The notes below the pieces were generated by a model. It was not told where the DNA came from and ran no database searches. It worked only from the letters and a program-made list of their open reading frames with translations. A DNA stretch of 37,860 nt from Deltaproteobacteria bacterium. GTDB lineage: Bacteria; Myxococcota_A; Polyangia; Polyangiales; Polyangiaceae. The stretch is taken from NCBI GenBank assembly GCA_003235365.1, contig QJWJ01000537.1, positions 1-37,860 of the forward strand, in the 5' to 3' direction. Positions 6,071 through 15,430 of this stretch are shown here, piece by piece (positions within the stretch are counted from its first letter, which is position 1; each line of letters starts with the position of its first letter). Made by a program: the position numbers and the translations under genes.

Positions 6071-8950
6071 CTAAGGCTGGTCCTGGACCAGAAGATAGAA
6101 GTTCACGGCCCGGTTGGGCACGGGAGCGGCCAGTGGGAAGTCGTTCGGCATTCCGCTCGCGTAGCCGAAGTCCGCCGCATAGACGTAGCCCGCCCCGGCG
6201 CCCTCATACGTGGAGCCAGTACTGCTGAACATGGCCGCCAACCAGTAATCTCCCGCCGGCACCGTGGTCGTGATCGAAGGATTCATCTCCACTTCCCCGA
6301 CAGCCATCGTTCCCACCACGGAACCGACCACGAGGCTATCGGGCGCACCACCGTTGTCCGTGTACAATGCCATCACGACGTTGCTGGCCGGTGTCGCCGA
6401 GCGTCCAATCACGCCAAACTTCTGGATTCGAGCCTTGCTGTCGAAGTGAACCGGAAGCGCGATCAAGTAGTCCTTCGGCAACCCGGAATCATCCGCAAGC
6501 CGCGAGTGCTCACCCAGGTAGTAGGGTGGATTCGGAAAGCACCCGGCAGAACCGGCGTTGACCTTGCAGATCTCCGAGCTGTTGCAAGCATTGCCATTGT
6601 TTTGCCAGACGCCTTCGTTGTCACAGAGCTGTGGGCGATTGCTCGCGCACTGTTCGTTTCCGGGAACGCAGGACCCTCCACAAGTCTTCCCCACGCAAGC
6701 GAACGAACAGTTCGACGCGGCGCCCCACGTGCCATTACTTTGACACGTCTGAACTGCCGTCAGCGAGGCACACTTGGTATCGTTTGGTACGCATTGCCCG
6801 CCACACGCGGTTCCGGTGCACACGTATTGACAGGCCTGCGCTGGTCCCCACTGGCCGGAAGCGGAGCAGACTTGTTGCGCTGTGCTGTCTGCGCATTGCG
6901 TCGCGCCTGGCTTGCACAGGCCCCCGCACGCCGAACCGACGCAGGCATACTGACAAGCCGTGGCGGATCCCCAGGTTCCATCGCTCTGGCACGTTTGAAC
7001 CGAGGTGCCGTCAAAGCACTGAGTACTGTCGGGAGCGCAGCTTCCGCCGCACTTGTCGCCTGTGCAGACGAAGGGGCACGCCGAAGGAGTGCCCCAGGAC
7101 GCGTTGGATTGGCACGTCTGCTCGGCACTCGTGTCGAAACACTGCGTCGCCCCGGGCGAACAACTTCCTCCACACGCTTTGCCCACGCACGCGTACTGAC
7201 ACGTCGTTGTGCCGGTCCATTGTCCCGAGGCGTTACACGTCTGCTCCTGGGTCGAGTTGAGGCAGCGGGTGTCGTTGGGAGAACAGACTCCGGTACAGGC
7301 ATCTGCGGTACACACGCCGGCACAGTCGTTGAACAGCGTCCACTCCCCGTCGTCGTCGCAAACCTCCTCGGTGTCGCCGTCGAGGCAACGCGTCGTACCC
7401 GGCTTGCAAGACCCTCCACAGGTGTCGTCCACACATGCGTTGGGACAAGTCAGGGTGCTCCCCCACTGACCCGTGACGGTGCAGGTCTGTTGAGTTGCGT
7501 TGTCGAGACATTGCGTCGTGCCCGGAACGCACGAGCCCCCGCACACGCCCGAAGCGCAGGCAAACTCGCACGAGCTCCCCACCCACACGCCCCCGCTGCA
7601 CGTCTCGACGCTGCGGCCATCGACCGAGCACCGCGGCGCCGCGCTGTCATCGCAACCCTCGACGCACGCGTCGCCCTGGCACCCCAATGGGCATTCTTCG
7701 TCGTTCGACCACGCGCCCAGCGCGTCACAGGTCTGTTCGGTCGTCGGATCCAAGCAGCGAGTCAAACCAGGCTTACAGATCCCACCGCACTCGTCATCGA
7801 CGCAAGCGAACTGACAAGCGACCCCGCCATCCCATGAACCAAGACTGTCGCAAGTGAGCAGCATGTTGTCTTGGCACGAGGTATCCCCGGGGGAACACTC
7901 TCCGATGCACTCCCCCTTGCTGCACACGAAGGGGCACGTCTCCGACTTGACCCAATCTCCAGAAACGCATTCCACTCGGTCCGCTGCCGAGCAATCGAAA
8001 ATACCTTCCGTGCATTTGTCCACACACTGTCCGGCCTGACACGTCCCGGGACACTGGACGTCGTTCCACGTTCCCGTCTCGTCGCAAGTCCGTGCAGTGT
8101 CGTCACTGCAGGCGGTGTCCTTCGGTTTGCAGTCGCCAGTGCACTCACCCTCATCGCACAGGTACTGGCAGTTGGCGGTCACCACCCACTGACCGGAATC
8201 GTTACAGGTCTCGACTTGGCCGTCCGAGCAGTGAGTGTTCCCGGTCAGGCACTCCCCACCAGAGGAATCGTCCGTTCCGGGATCACCCAGCGTGTCATCA
8301 GTATCGTCGTCCTCCGCCGGCGCGTCATCGGTGTCGCGCTCGTCTTCGTCGACGATGCTGTCATCAGTATCGTCGTCTGTCTCGGAATCGTCGTCTCGAC
8401 CCGACGGCATCGAGGCATCGAGCTGCGGTGGTGCTTCGTGCTCCGGGTTGGTGCTGACGCAACTCCCCTGGTCGCATTGCTGATCGCCCAAGCACGCTTC
8501 GTCGTCGCCTCCTTCTCCGCAGCGGTTGCGACAATCGCCATCGACGCACGCCGCACCGCTCGGGCAGTCATCGTCGCTTTCGCAATTGGTGGCATCAGCG
8601 AAGACGCACGCCGTGCCATCCTCCGTACGCAAGCAACGCGCGCGGTAGGCGCAATCCCGATCTTCGTCACACGGCGTACTGCAGACGCGGAAAACGCAGA
8701 TCTCGTCGCGCGGGCAGTTGGAGGTCAAAACGCAGCTGAGTCCGGCATCACTCGCATTCACACCACCGGACACCTCGTCATCGACGTCGGTTCGACGGGT
8801 CTGCTTCGGATCTTCGATGTCGAACAGCGCGTTACAGCCCAAGGCCGAGGCAAGCACGACAACGAGATGAAGGAATGTGGCCCGAGTTCGGCCTCGGACG
8901 GAACCGGTTGAGCTGACCCACTCGCTTCGCGGCTGACCTCGCACGTTCAC
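6071..8950 (-). CDS. Large Cys-rich repeat lipoprotein
   Basis: 959 residues from a GTG at 8948-8950, preceded by an A/G-rich AAGAAAG. After a basic N-terminus comes a hydrophobic stretch and a lipobox-like LASALGCN, followed by ALFDIEDP, a pattern common at the N-terminus of myxobacterial lipoproteins. Next is a Cys-rich segment, then a strongly acidic Asp/Glu/Thr linker (about residues 178-232). Then come 14 tandem units of about 42-45 residues of the form C-x-P-G-x-T-x-C ... QTC ... G-x-W ... C-x-x-x-C ... C-G-G-x-C. The last ~150 residues form a Cys-free beta-rich domain (GYVYAADFGYASGMP, NFYLLVQ). No catalytic motif. Likely an outer-membrane, disulfide-stabilised stalk with a terminal binding domain. 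Role inferred, not shown. Confidence 0.85.
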   Translation of the reverse strand: MNVRGQPRSEWVSSTGSVRGRTRATFLHLVVVLASALGCNALFDIEDPKQTRRTDVDDEVSGGVNASDAGLSCVLTSNCPRDEICVFRVCSTPCDEDRDCAYRARCLRTEDGTACVFADATNCESDDDCPSGAACVDGDCRNRCGEGGDDEACLGDQQCDQGSCVSTNPEHEAPPQLDASMPSGRDDDSETDDDTDDSIVDEDERDTDDAPAEDDDTDDTLGDPGTDDSSGGECLTGNTHCSDGQVETCNDSGQWVVTANCQYLCDEGECTGDCKPKDTACSDDTARTCDETGTWNDVQCPGTCQAGQCVDKCTEGIFDCSAADRVECVSGDWVKSETCPFVCSKGECIGECSPGDTSCQDNMLLTCDSLGSWDGGVACQFACVDDECGGICKPGLTRCLDPTTEQTCDALGAWSNDEECPLGCQGDACVEGCDDSAAPRCSVDGRSVETCSGGVWVGSSCEFACASGVCGGSCVPGTTQCLDNATQQTCTVTGQWGSTLTCPNACVDDTCGGSCKPGTTRCLDGDTEEVCDDDGEWTLFNDCAGVCTADACTGVCSPNDTRCLNSTQEQTCNASGQWTGTTTCQYACVGKACGGSCSPGATQCFDTSAEQTCQSNASWGTPSACPFVCTGDKCGGSCAPDSTQCFDGTSVQTCQSDGTWGSATACQYACVGSACGGLCKPGATQCADSTAQQVCSASGQWGPAQACQYVCTGTACGGQCVPNDTKCASLTAVQTCQSNGTWGAASNCSFACVGKTCGGSCVPGNEQCASNRPQLCDNEGVWQNNGNACNSSEICKVNAGSAGCFPNPPYYLGEHSRLADDSGLPKDYLIALPVHFDSKARIQKFGVIGRSATPASNVVMALYTDNGGAPDSLVVGSVVGTMAVGEVEMNPSITTTVPAGDYWLAAMFSSTGSTYEGAGAGYVYAADFGYASGMPNDFPLAAPVPNRAVNFYLLVQDQP
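6545..8255 (-). repeat. Coding tandem repeat, 14 degenerate units
   Basis: DNA level of the 14 Cys-rich units, roughly 130 bases each, inside the lipoprotein gene. Units differ at many positions but keep six or more cysteines and a G-x-W. Typical openings are CSPGATQC, CKPGTTRC and CVPNDTKC. Units 10-13 are the most alike and may reflect more recent expansion. The antisense strand stays open for long distances because of the repeat composition; I do not regard those frames as genes. Boundaries are approximate. Confidence 0.8.
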
Positions 8951-9538
8951 CTTTCTTGGTCCATCCAGCTGGGACCATCAACTCGCCGATGATTCCCCTG
9001 CCTCCGATTTTCAGTCGCTCGAGATCCCTGGCTCGACTCGCGCTGCGACGCCTACTGTTGTATGTGGTGACTCGGCGCGTCGCTAGTGATTTCTTGAAGA
9101 ATGCGGCGGACCGGGTGCGGGAGGCGCACATGAAAACGCTGCGGCTTTTGGCGGATGGGAGAAAGCTCAGCGCTTTGGACTATCAGGCACATCGCTGCGC
9201 GACAAACCGACTGTGCACCTCCTCGCTCGAGGGACGACGCTCGTTGGGACGGGATGACTCGATTCAGCTAACATCAACTGGCATGGGCAATCCGATCGCG
9301 TCCGCGGCTAATCCGCCAACGACGACTACAGTCACTCGCGACCCAGTAACCTCGAACCCGGTAAACTCGAACCCAGCACTCACTCGCACGAAACGGGAGG
9401 ACGAATCCCGTCGAGCGATGGGCGTCCCCGAGCGGCGCTCCTCCGCATCGCGCGCAGCCAGAGGTATGGCGATAAAGCGGGGGACGTCGACATGACGCGC
9501 CGCATCCAGCAGTTCGACGACGACACCGTCCTCGAGCC
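8951..9538. other. Intergenic stretch with no convincing gene
   Basis: About 590 bases between the GTG of the minus-strand lipoprotein and the plus-strand cytochrome c peroxidase remnant. It includes a small 15-base tandem repeat at 9331-9375. No CxxCH codons are visible, so the missing first-heme half of the peroxidase is not simply in another frame here. Open frames exist but with composition and starts that do not persuade. Confidence 0.5.
9331..9375. repeat. Three 15-base tandem units
   Basis: GTCACTCGCGACCCA (9331-9345), GTAACCTCGAACCCG (9346-9360) and GTAAACTCGAACCCA (9361-9375) are three imperfect copies of one 15-base unit. Being a multiple of three, it gives five-residue repeats in both strands' open frames, but neither frame is convincingly coding. 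It may be a small variable-number tract. Confidence 0.7.
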
Positions 9539-10317
9539 TTGCCGCGCCCAGGCAACGACCCAATCCCTAGGACCCTGCGCGTCGTCTACTCCGCGCTCGG
9601 GCCCACAGAAGCGGGGTGCACGTCTCTGGTCACCGATCCCGCGAGCTGCCAGCAGCTGGGGCACGACGACGAAGACGTCATTCGCGTGGTCGTCAACTTC
9701 GGCAAAGCGATCGCGGCGTACTTGCGCCAACTGAGTTGCGGGACGAGCCGTTTCGACGAGTGGATGCAAGGCAACGACGACGCGCTGAGCGACGCAGAAA
9801 TCCGCGGTGCAGAAGTGTTCATTCGCTCCGAGTGTGACAACTGCCACTCCGGCCCGTTCCTCACGGATCAATGGTTCCACAACGTGGGCACTCCTGGCGG
9901 ACTGGGTCCGTTCACCGGAGTCGACACGACCGACGACCCAGGCGTGGCGGTCGGGTTGTCGCTCGCCCTCGAAGATCCCTTGGGCTCACAGAGCGAGTAC
10001 AGCGACGGGTACGACGAGCGCCTGAAACGGATCCCGAACGATCTCTCGACACTGCTGGGCGCCTTTCGCACCCCTGGCTGCGGTGCATGGGCAAGCGTCC
10101 GAGCTTCATGCACAACGGCGAGTACCGCAGCTTGCACGACGTGGTGCGACTGTTCAACCGAGGCGGAGCCACGAGCGGCTTCGTCGGGACGCCTGAGATA
10201 TCTCCGCTGGAACTCGATGACACGGAACTCGACGATCTGGTGGCGTTCCTGCTGGCACTCGATGGGCAAGGGCCTCCAAGCGACTTGCTGCAACAACCCG
10301 AGCTGCCAATCGAATGA
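9539..10317 (+). pseudogene. Di-heme cytochrome c peroxidase (MauG/CcpA family) remnant
   Basis: The family reduces H2O2 or oxidises partner proteins with two c-type hemes in the periplasm. Frame 2 reads VVNFGKAIAAYLRQLSC, then the second heme site CDNCH within RSECDNCHSGPFLTDQWFHN, continuing to GAFRTP near 10076. The conserved C-terminal part then continues in frame 1: LRCMGKRPSFMHNGEYRSLHD, VVRLFNRGG and LDDLVAFLLALDG, to the stop at 10315-10317. The join needs one missing base (or two extra) at about 10076-10080. The N-terminal domain with the first CxxCH and the signal peptide, about 200 residues in usual members, is absent upstream. A frameshift plus truncation argues for a decayed gene; a sequencing error would explain only the frameshift. 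Confidence 0.75.
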
Positions 10318-10414
10318 GTGTTGGCCCCCCGCCTCCCTCGAGGGCGTGGCACGAACCGCTCAACGCAATGCTATCCAAGAACGTGATCACCGTTGTTGGC
10401 ACCATCGTCCCCCG

Positions 10415-12280
10415 ATGAACCTCACGCCGACTCAGACGAAACTCGTCGCAAAACGCGCATGCAAAGATGAGCACTTGCAGCGCAAGGCGCGCCATCTTTC
10501 GCCGCCTCCGTGGCTCATTCTCGTAGCGCTCGGCGGGGCGCCGGTGGGCTGTGCGTCCGGAACCATCACCGTTGCGTCGACACAACCGGAGCCGGGCCAG
10601 GCCGAGACCAGAACGGCACCCACCGCAACACCCGCGACGAAACCCGTGGGTGCAGTGGCCCCTACGGCGCTGCGAGTCGACACCAGTGTGCCGTTGCTCC
10701 AGTTCAGCGATCCCGAGCGGAACGCCAAGCTACGGGCCCACATCGAGCGCTTGCGCCCCGAGTTCGATCGGGAGCTCGCCCAGTTGGAGGCGCCGGGCTG
10801 GGCCTGGGCCTTCGTCATCGACGATTCGATCGCAGCCACGGGTGTCGGCGGTGTTCTGCGTGTGGGTACGGCAACAGAGGTGACGACGAACACTGTGTTC
10901 CGCATCGGCTCGATCTCCAAGACGTTCATCGGCTTGGCCGCGCTGCAACTGCGAGATCGCGGTCTGTTGAACTTGGATGCCCCCGCCTCGGACTGGTTGC
11001 CCGAGTTGTCCTCGGTAGTCTATCCCGAATTCGGCTCGGCACCGATCAGTCTGCGCCACTTGCTGACCCACACGTCCGGCATGCCCGCGCTGGGTAACTT
11101 GACCTACTCACAGCCGGACCTGCCTCCCATGAGCGAGCAGCAGCTCTTGGGCGGCCTGCACGGCGTGCGGTTGTCGAGTAGCCCGGGCAGAGTGAACGCA
11201 TACTCGAACTACGGCGCCGCAATTGCTGGGTTGGTGGTCGGGCGCGCAGCGTCGATGCCGTACGACCGATACTTGGCAGAACGCGTCCTGCACCCGCTGA
11301 AGATGACTGACACGGGCTTCGAGATGACCCGCTATGCCCCCGAACGCCTGGCGCGCCCCCACCACGTTCGCGACGGTGTCGCGACCTTCGTACCCGAGTG
11401 GCAGCTCGGTGCGGCAGCATCCATGGGTGGCCTGTACTCCACCGTGACTGACATGGGGCGCTACGTTGCAGCGTTGGTGACCGCGTGGGCTCCGCAAACG
11501 GCGCGCCCATCTCGTCGTGGTGAGTGGTTGCGTCCCAGTTCCATCCGAGAGGCCACGAACTATCAGGTCGTCGATCGCATATCCGCTCGGTTGAAAGTAC
11601 CGAGCCACGGTACCGTCAATCAACGAAACGCGGCCGATGAGCCGCCGGGCGCCGCAAAACGAATCGACTCCAAACAGCCGGCGTCGTTGGTTCGGGTCGG
11701 CGGCACAGGGCTGGCCTGGGGCGTCGGTCAGGCGTGCGATTTCGAACACCTGGTCACGCACGCCGGCGCCACTGAGGGACACGCCGCGATGGTTGCCTTC
11801 GTGCCGCAGCGAGGTGTCGGCCTGGTCACCCTCACCAATGGCGCCGATGCAGCGGCGCTCATCCAGCTGACCGTGAACTGGTTGCGACGAGTCGCGCAGA
11901 CGGGGGACATGCGACCCCGACGTACTCCTATCGCAGAGGGCTACCAAACGCTGGTTCGTCAGCTGGTCGAGCAAGAGTCCCCCCTGAGCCAAGCGCAGTA
12001 CCAACACTGGTTCGCGGAAACCTTTCGTGTCGCCGTGCCATTCTCGCGCGTGGCCGCGGTGCTGCAATCGAGCCGCGAAGCACTGGGCGCGTGTCGTTGG
12101 TCGCAGCCGCTACGAGTCGAGACCCCATTCCAAGCGGAAGTATCTTTCGAGTGCGAACGGGGCTGGCTGTCGCTCGACGCCACCGTCAGCTCGAGCCAAG
12201 CCCCCGTCATCAAGGGGCTGCTGGTCCATCAACACGCCCAAAACCCGGCTAGCCAGTTCGAGGCCTGCGTGCTCGAATGA
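10415..12280 (+). CDS. Serine hydrolase, beta-lactamase class C fold, probable lipoprotein
   Basis: 621 residues if started at ATG 10415. A TTG at 10475 would give a better lipoprotein signal (QRKARHLSPPPWLILVALGG, lipobox-like PVGC with Cys46 in the longer numbering). A Pro/Thr/Ala-rich linker follows, then the beta-lactamase-related domain. The nucleophile motif is S166-I-S-K169 in RIGSISKTFIGLAAL; the second motif is Y263-S-N265 in NAYSNYG; LRHLLTHTSGMP is the family signature; and HAGATEGH occupies the KTG-like third position. Catalytic residues appear intact. The last ~130 residues (from RRTPIAEGY) are an extra beta-rich domain. Family members are DD-peptidases, esterases or beta-lactamases; which one cannot be told here. 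The reading frame is continuous with the peroxidase remnant upstream, but this start separates them. Confidence 0.88.
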   Translation: MNLTPTQTKLVAKRACKDEHLQRKARHLSPPPWLILVALGGAPVGCASGTITVASTQPEPGQAETRTAPTATPATKPVGAVAPTALRVDTSVPLLQFSDPERNAKLRAHIERLRPEFDRELAQLEAPGWAWAFVIDDSIAATGVGGVLRVGTATEVTTNTVFRIGSISKTFIGLAALQLRDRGLLNLDAPASDWLPELSSVVYPEFGSAPISLRHLLTHTSGMPALGNLTYSQPDLPPMSEQQLLGGLHGVRLSSSPGRVNAYSNYGAAIAGLVVGRAASMPYDRYLAERVLHPLKMTDTGFEMTRYAPERLARPHHVRDGVATFVPEWQLGAAASMGGLYSTVTDMGRYVAALVTAWAPQTARPSRRGEWLRPSSIREATNYQVVDRISARLKVPSHGTVNQRNAADEPPGAAKRIDSKQPASLVRVGGTGLAWGVGQACDFEHLVTHAGATEGHAAMVAFVPQRGVGLVTLTNGADAAALIQLTVNWLRRVAQTGDMRPRRTPIAEGYQTLVRQLVEQESPLSQAQYQHWFAETFRVAVPFSRVAAVLQSSREALGACRWSQPLRVETPFQAEVSFECERGWLSLDATVSSSQAPVIKGLLVHQHAQNPASQFEACVLE

Positions 12281-12676
12281 GCCGACGCGCCGACGTTTGC
12301 GTCTGCTGCTACCGCACCCGCGACGACGACGATTGCGGACTGATCGATTCGAGCGACGACAGCTCGTGTCTGTGTCCCGTCGAGAATCGATCTGGGTGGT
12401 AACCGCAAGGGCGACACACAACGCAACGCGTCACCGGACTTGACCGACGCTGTGCACACCGCCGTCCGACAGCTACCGTCACGCTGTCGCTCCCGAGCGC
12501 GGTTTGATAGGGTCGAACGCTGGACCGAGGGATGCCGCCAGCGCAACGAAATGGGACAGCGTCGCGCCTCGAAGGCGGCGGCAAACGGCTTCGCTCATGC
12601 GTCGCGAGCAAACGCCATCCATGCGCTGGACATCTTGCACGAACTCGATCCGACGCGCCACGTCCGGAGCTGGAAC
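12281..12676. other. Intergenic stretch upstream of the hybrid kinase
   Basis: About 395 bases. The kinase frame is open from 12440, but this leader is Arg-rich, lacks family resemblance and is better treated as untranslated. No tRNA, repeat or clear hairpin was seen; the kinase promoter probably lies here. Confidence 0.5.
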
Positions 12677-15430
12677 ATGGGTAGGGGACTCCAAGAAACC
12701 AAGCTGGTGGTCGCCGAAAGCGAGGCGACGGTTGCGGAGGATCTGCGACTTCGGCTGACTCGATTGGGCGCTGGAGTGGTCGACGTCGTGGGCTCGACAA
12801 ACGCCGCGATCGACTCCGTTGGCCGCCACCAACCCGACCTCGTACTGATGGACGCCCGCCTGGCGGGCGAGTTCGGCGGTGTCGAAGCAACCTCGGTAAT
12901 CTGGCGCAGGCAGAGGATCCCCAGCGTCCTGCTAGTTGGCCACTCCGACGTGGACATGCTCCGACGCGTCAGCGAAACGGACTCGTTTGGCTACGTGCTC
13001 AAGCCCTTCGACGAGGCCGAACTGGTCGCAACGTTGGAGATGGCGTTGCGGCGCAACAGCTTGGAACGGCGCATTGAGGAGTCGGAAAAGCGCTACGCGG
13101 CGATGCTAGCCAGTATCGGTGAGGGGGTCATCTCGACGGACTCCGCAGGGCGCATCAGCTTCATGAATCCCGTAGCGGAAGCGCTCACCGACTGGAAACT
13201 GCTCGATGCGCAAGGGCTCCCCATCGATGAAGTGCTGCGTGTCGAACCGTTGGAGAAACCCGAGGGTACCGTTCTGGGCGTGGGAATCGAGCTGAGCGAG
13301 CCAGGCGCGAGCCCAAAAGTTGCCACGTTGCGGGCGCGCGATGGTTCGACGGTTCCAATCGAGCTCATCGCCACGCCCATCTCGGGCAACCGACGAGGAC
13401 AGGGCCCTGCGCTCGGCAGCGTCGTCGCGCTGCGTGACATCAGCCAACGGCTGCAGGCTGAACAGGAACTGCGCGACAGCGAACAACGGTATCGCCGCCT
13501 GTTCGAAGACATGGACGAAGGCGTGGCGATCAACGAAGCGGTGCGAGACGGCGATGGCCACGTGATCGACTACGTCATCCTCGCCGCCAATCCAGCCTTC
13601 GAGCATCACTCTCCCTACACGATTGCTGCGGCCGTCGGGAAGCGCGCCACCGAGCTGTATCAGCTTCCGTCGGAGTACATCCAGCAATGGTGGGAGTCCC
13701 ATGCGCCCTTGCGACGCCCGGCTCACACGGAAATGTGGCACGAGCCAACGGGGCAATGGCTGCACGTCGTGGCTTCGCCGATCACCGATGGGCGGTTCGC
13801 GACGTTCTTCACCGACATCACGGCGCGAAAGCGAGCGGAGGAGGCGCTGCAGCACAGTGAACAGCGCTTCCGCGCCATCTTCGATCAGACCTTCCAGTTC
13901 ACCGGACTGCTGGATGTCGAAGGCACCGTGATCGAAGCCAACCGGACGGCGTTGGACTTCGCCGGCATCAGCGAAGAAGAGGTCGTTGGCAAACCGTTCT
14001 GGGAGACGATCTGGTGGGCACACTCTTCGGAACTGCAGGCTCGAGTGAGGAAGGCCGTCCTCACCGCGGCGGCCGGGCAGTTCGTGCGCATGGAGGCCAC
14101 ACACCCAGGAGCCGATGGGAGCTTGCACACCGTCGACTTCTCACTCAAGCCGGTTCGCAATGAAGACGGCAAGGTGGTGCTACTCATCCCCGAGGGGCGA
14201 GACATCACGGAGCGCAAGTTGGCTGAAGACGCACTGCGCAAGGTCGAGGCGGAGCGTCGCGAGTTGGAAGCCCGGGTCAGCCAAGCCCAAAAGCTCGAAG
14301 CGATCGGCGGACTCGCGGCGGGGGTCGCTCACGACTTCAACAACCTGCTCACGGTCGTCGCCGGCTGCTGCGACATGTTGCTATCGTCCGAGACGTTGGC
14401 CGCGGCCGACCGCCAAGTCGTCGAGGAAATTCAGGACGCGGGCACCAAAGCGGGCGGTCTCACAAACCAGCTGCTCGCGTTCAGTCGAAAGCAAGTACTC
14501 AAACCCGAGGTCGTCGGGCTTCACACACTCGTGAGCACGGTTGCGCAATTGCTCGAACGCTTGCTCGGAGAAGATGTCGAGTTCACCCTGCGAAGTGAGC
14601 CGGACTTGTGGGCGATCGAGGTCGATCCTGGACAGATCGAACAGGCGATCATCAACCTTGCCGTCAATGCGCGCGATGCCATGCCCCGTGGCGGCGAATT
14701 GACGATCGAGATTCTCAACGTCGACGTCGCTCCCGGTAGCGTACACACGTCCCGCGGCGTCGCACGAGCGCGCTACGTTCTGATGAGCGTTCGGGATACG
14801 GGTACGGGTATTCCAGTCGAGGTTCGAGCGCGAATCTTCGACCCGTTCTTCACCACCAAAGAGGTTGGAAAGGGAACCGGGTTGGGCTTGGCGATGGTAT
14901 ACGGCATCGTCCAACAGTCGGGTGGCTACGTTCACGTGGACAGTGAGTTGGGGCGAGGCTCGTGCTTCTACTTGTACTTTCCCGCGGCTGATGGCGCGGC
15001 TCGCGAGACGGGGCCGGTCCGTCCGCGTCCGGCGAGAGATGCGCGGGGAACAGAGACCGTGCTACTCGTGGAAGATGACCAGGCCGTGCGCTTGGTCACC
15101 AGCCGCGCCCTTTCCGACAGCGGTTACACCGTTCACGAAGCGGCCAATGCTGCCGAAGCTCTGCGCACGTTCGAGAAGCATGCCGAACGCATCGACTTGA
15201 TTATCACCGATGTCGTGATGCCGGGCATCAGTGGTCGTGAAATGGTCGAACGCGCTCGCAGCATCAAACCGGCGATTCGTGTTCTATATGTTTCGGGCTA
15301 CCCCGACGACGCAATCCTCAGGCACGGGATCTTGCGAGGCGAAGTGGCGTTCCTGCAGAAGCCTTTCAGCGCCGCAGTGCTGACGCGTCAGGTACGCAAC
15401 GTTCTGGAGTCACCCGACGGCCTAGCTTGA
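12677..15430 (+). CDS. Hybrid sensor histidine kinase (REC-PAS-PAS-PAS-HisKA-HATPase-REC)
   Basis: 917 residues from ATG 12677 (GGAG about 11 bases upstream). Order: an N-terminal receiver (residues ~8-125; phospho-acceptor D59 in DLVLMDARLAG, lysine K109 in VLKPF); a coiled linker; three PAS domains (about 135-265, 290-400 and 410-530), the last ending in RDITERKLAEDAL; HisKA with phospho-acceptor H552 in AAGVAHDFNNLL; HATPase with NLAVNARDAMP, DTGTGIP and GKGTGLGLAMV; and a C-terminal receiver with D845 in LIITDVVMPG and K895 in FLQKPF. No membrane helix, so it is cytosolic and probably senses a soluble ligand, redox state or partner protein. The receivers at both ends mean it can receive phosphate from another kinase and relay internally. 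No dedicated response regulator is adjacent; a universal stress protein follows on the same strand. Confidence 0.95.
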   Translation: MGRGLQETKLVVAESEATVAEDLRLRLTRLGAGVVDVVGSTNAAIDSVGRHQPDLVLMDARLAGEFGGVEATSVIWRRQRIPSVLLVGHSDVDMLRRVSETDSFGYVLKPFDEAELVATLEMALRRNSLERRIEESEKRYAAMLASIGEGVISTDSAGRISFMNPVAEALTDWKLLDAQGLPIDEVLRVEPLEKPEGTVLGVGIELSEPGASPKVATLRARDGSTVPIELIATPISGNRRGQGPALGSVVALRDISQRLQAEQELRDSEQRYRRLFEDMDEGVAINEAVRDGDGHVIDYVILAANPAFEHHSPYTIAAAVGKRATELYQLPSEYIQQWWESHAPLRRPAHTEMWHEPTGQWLHVVASPITDGRFATFFTDITARKRAEEALQHSEQRFRAIFDQTFQFTGLLDVEGTVIEANRTALDFAGISEEEVVGKPFWETIWWAHSSELQARVRKAVLTAAAGQFVRMEATHPGADGSLHTVDFSLKPVRNEDGKVVLLIPEGRDITERKLAEDALRKVEAERRELEARVSQAQKLEAIGGLAAGVAHDFNNLLTVVAGCCDMLLSSETLAAADRQVVEEIQDAGTKAGGLTNQLLAFSRKQVLKPEVVGLHTLVSTVAQLLERLLGEDVEFTLRSEPDLWAIEVDPGQIEQAIINLAVNARDAMPRGGELTIEILNVDVAPGSVHTSRGVARARYVLMSVRDTGTGIPVEVRARIFDPFFTTKEVGKGTGLGLAMVYGIVQQSGGYVHVDSELGRGSCFYLYFPAADGAARETGPVRPRPARDARGTETVLLVEDDQAVRLVTSRALSDSGYTVHEAANAAEALRTFEKHAERIDLIITDVVMPGISGREMVERARSIKPAIRVLYVSGYPDDAILRHGILRGEVAFLQKPFSAAVLTRQVRNVLESPDGLA

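Noticed and set aside
6032..7837. A 601-residue plus-strand open frame opposite the Cys-rich lipoprotein
   Set aside because: Its openness follows from the repeat composition of the real minus-strand gene; the translation is Arg/Thr/Ala-biased with no family features.
6545..8255. Regular ~130-base repeats considered as a CRISPR array or satellite
   Set aside because: Units are in frame, degenerate and encode a conserved Cys pattern; no identical short repeats with unique spacers.
9539..12280. Single 913-residue protein joining the peroxidase remnant and the serine hydrolase
   Set aside because: The middle (about 10080-10414) is out of frame for the peroxidase and has no domain; peroxidase C-terminal motifs continue in another frame and stop at 10317.
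12440..12676. N-terminal extension of the hybrid kinase
   Set aside because: Arg-rich, no domain; ATG 12677 has a Shine-Dalgarno and begins directly before the receiver domain.
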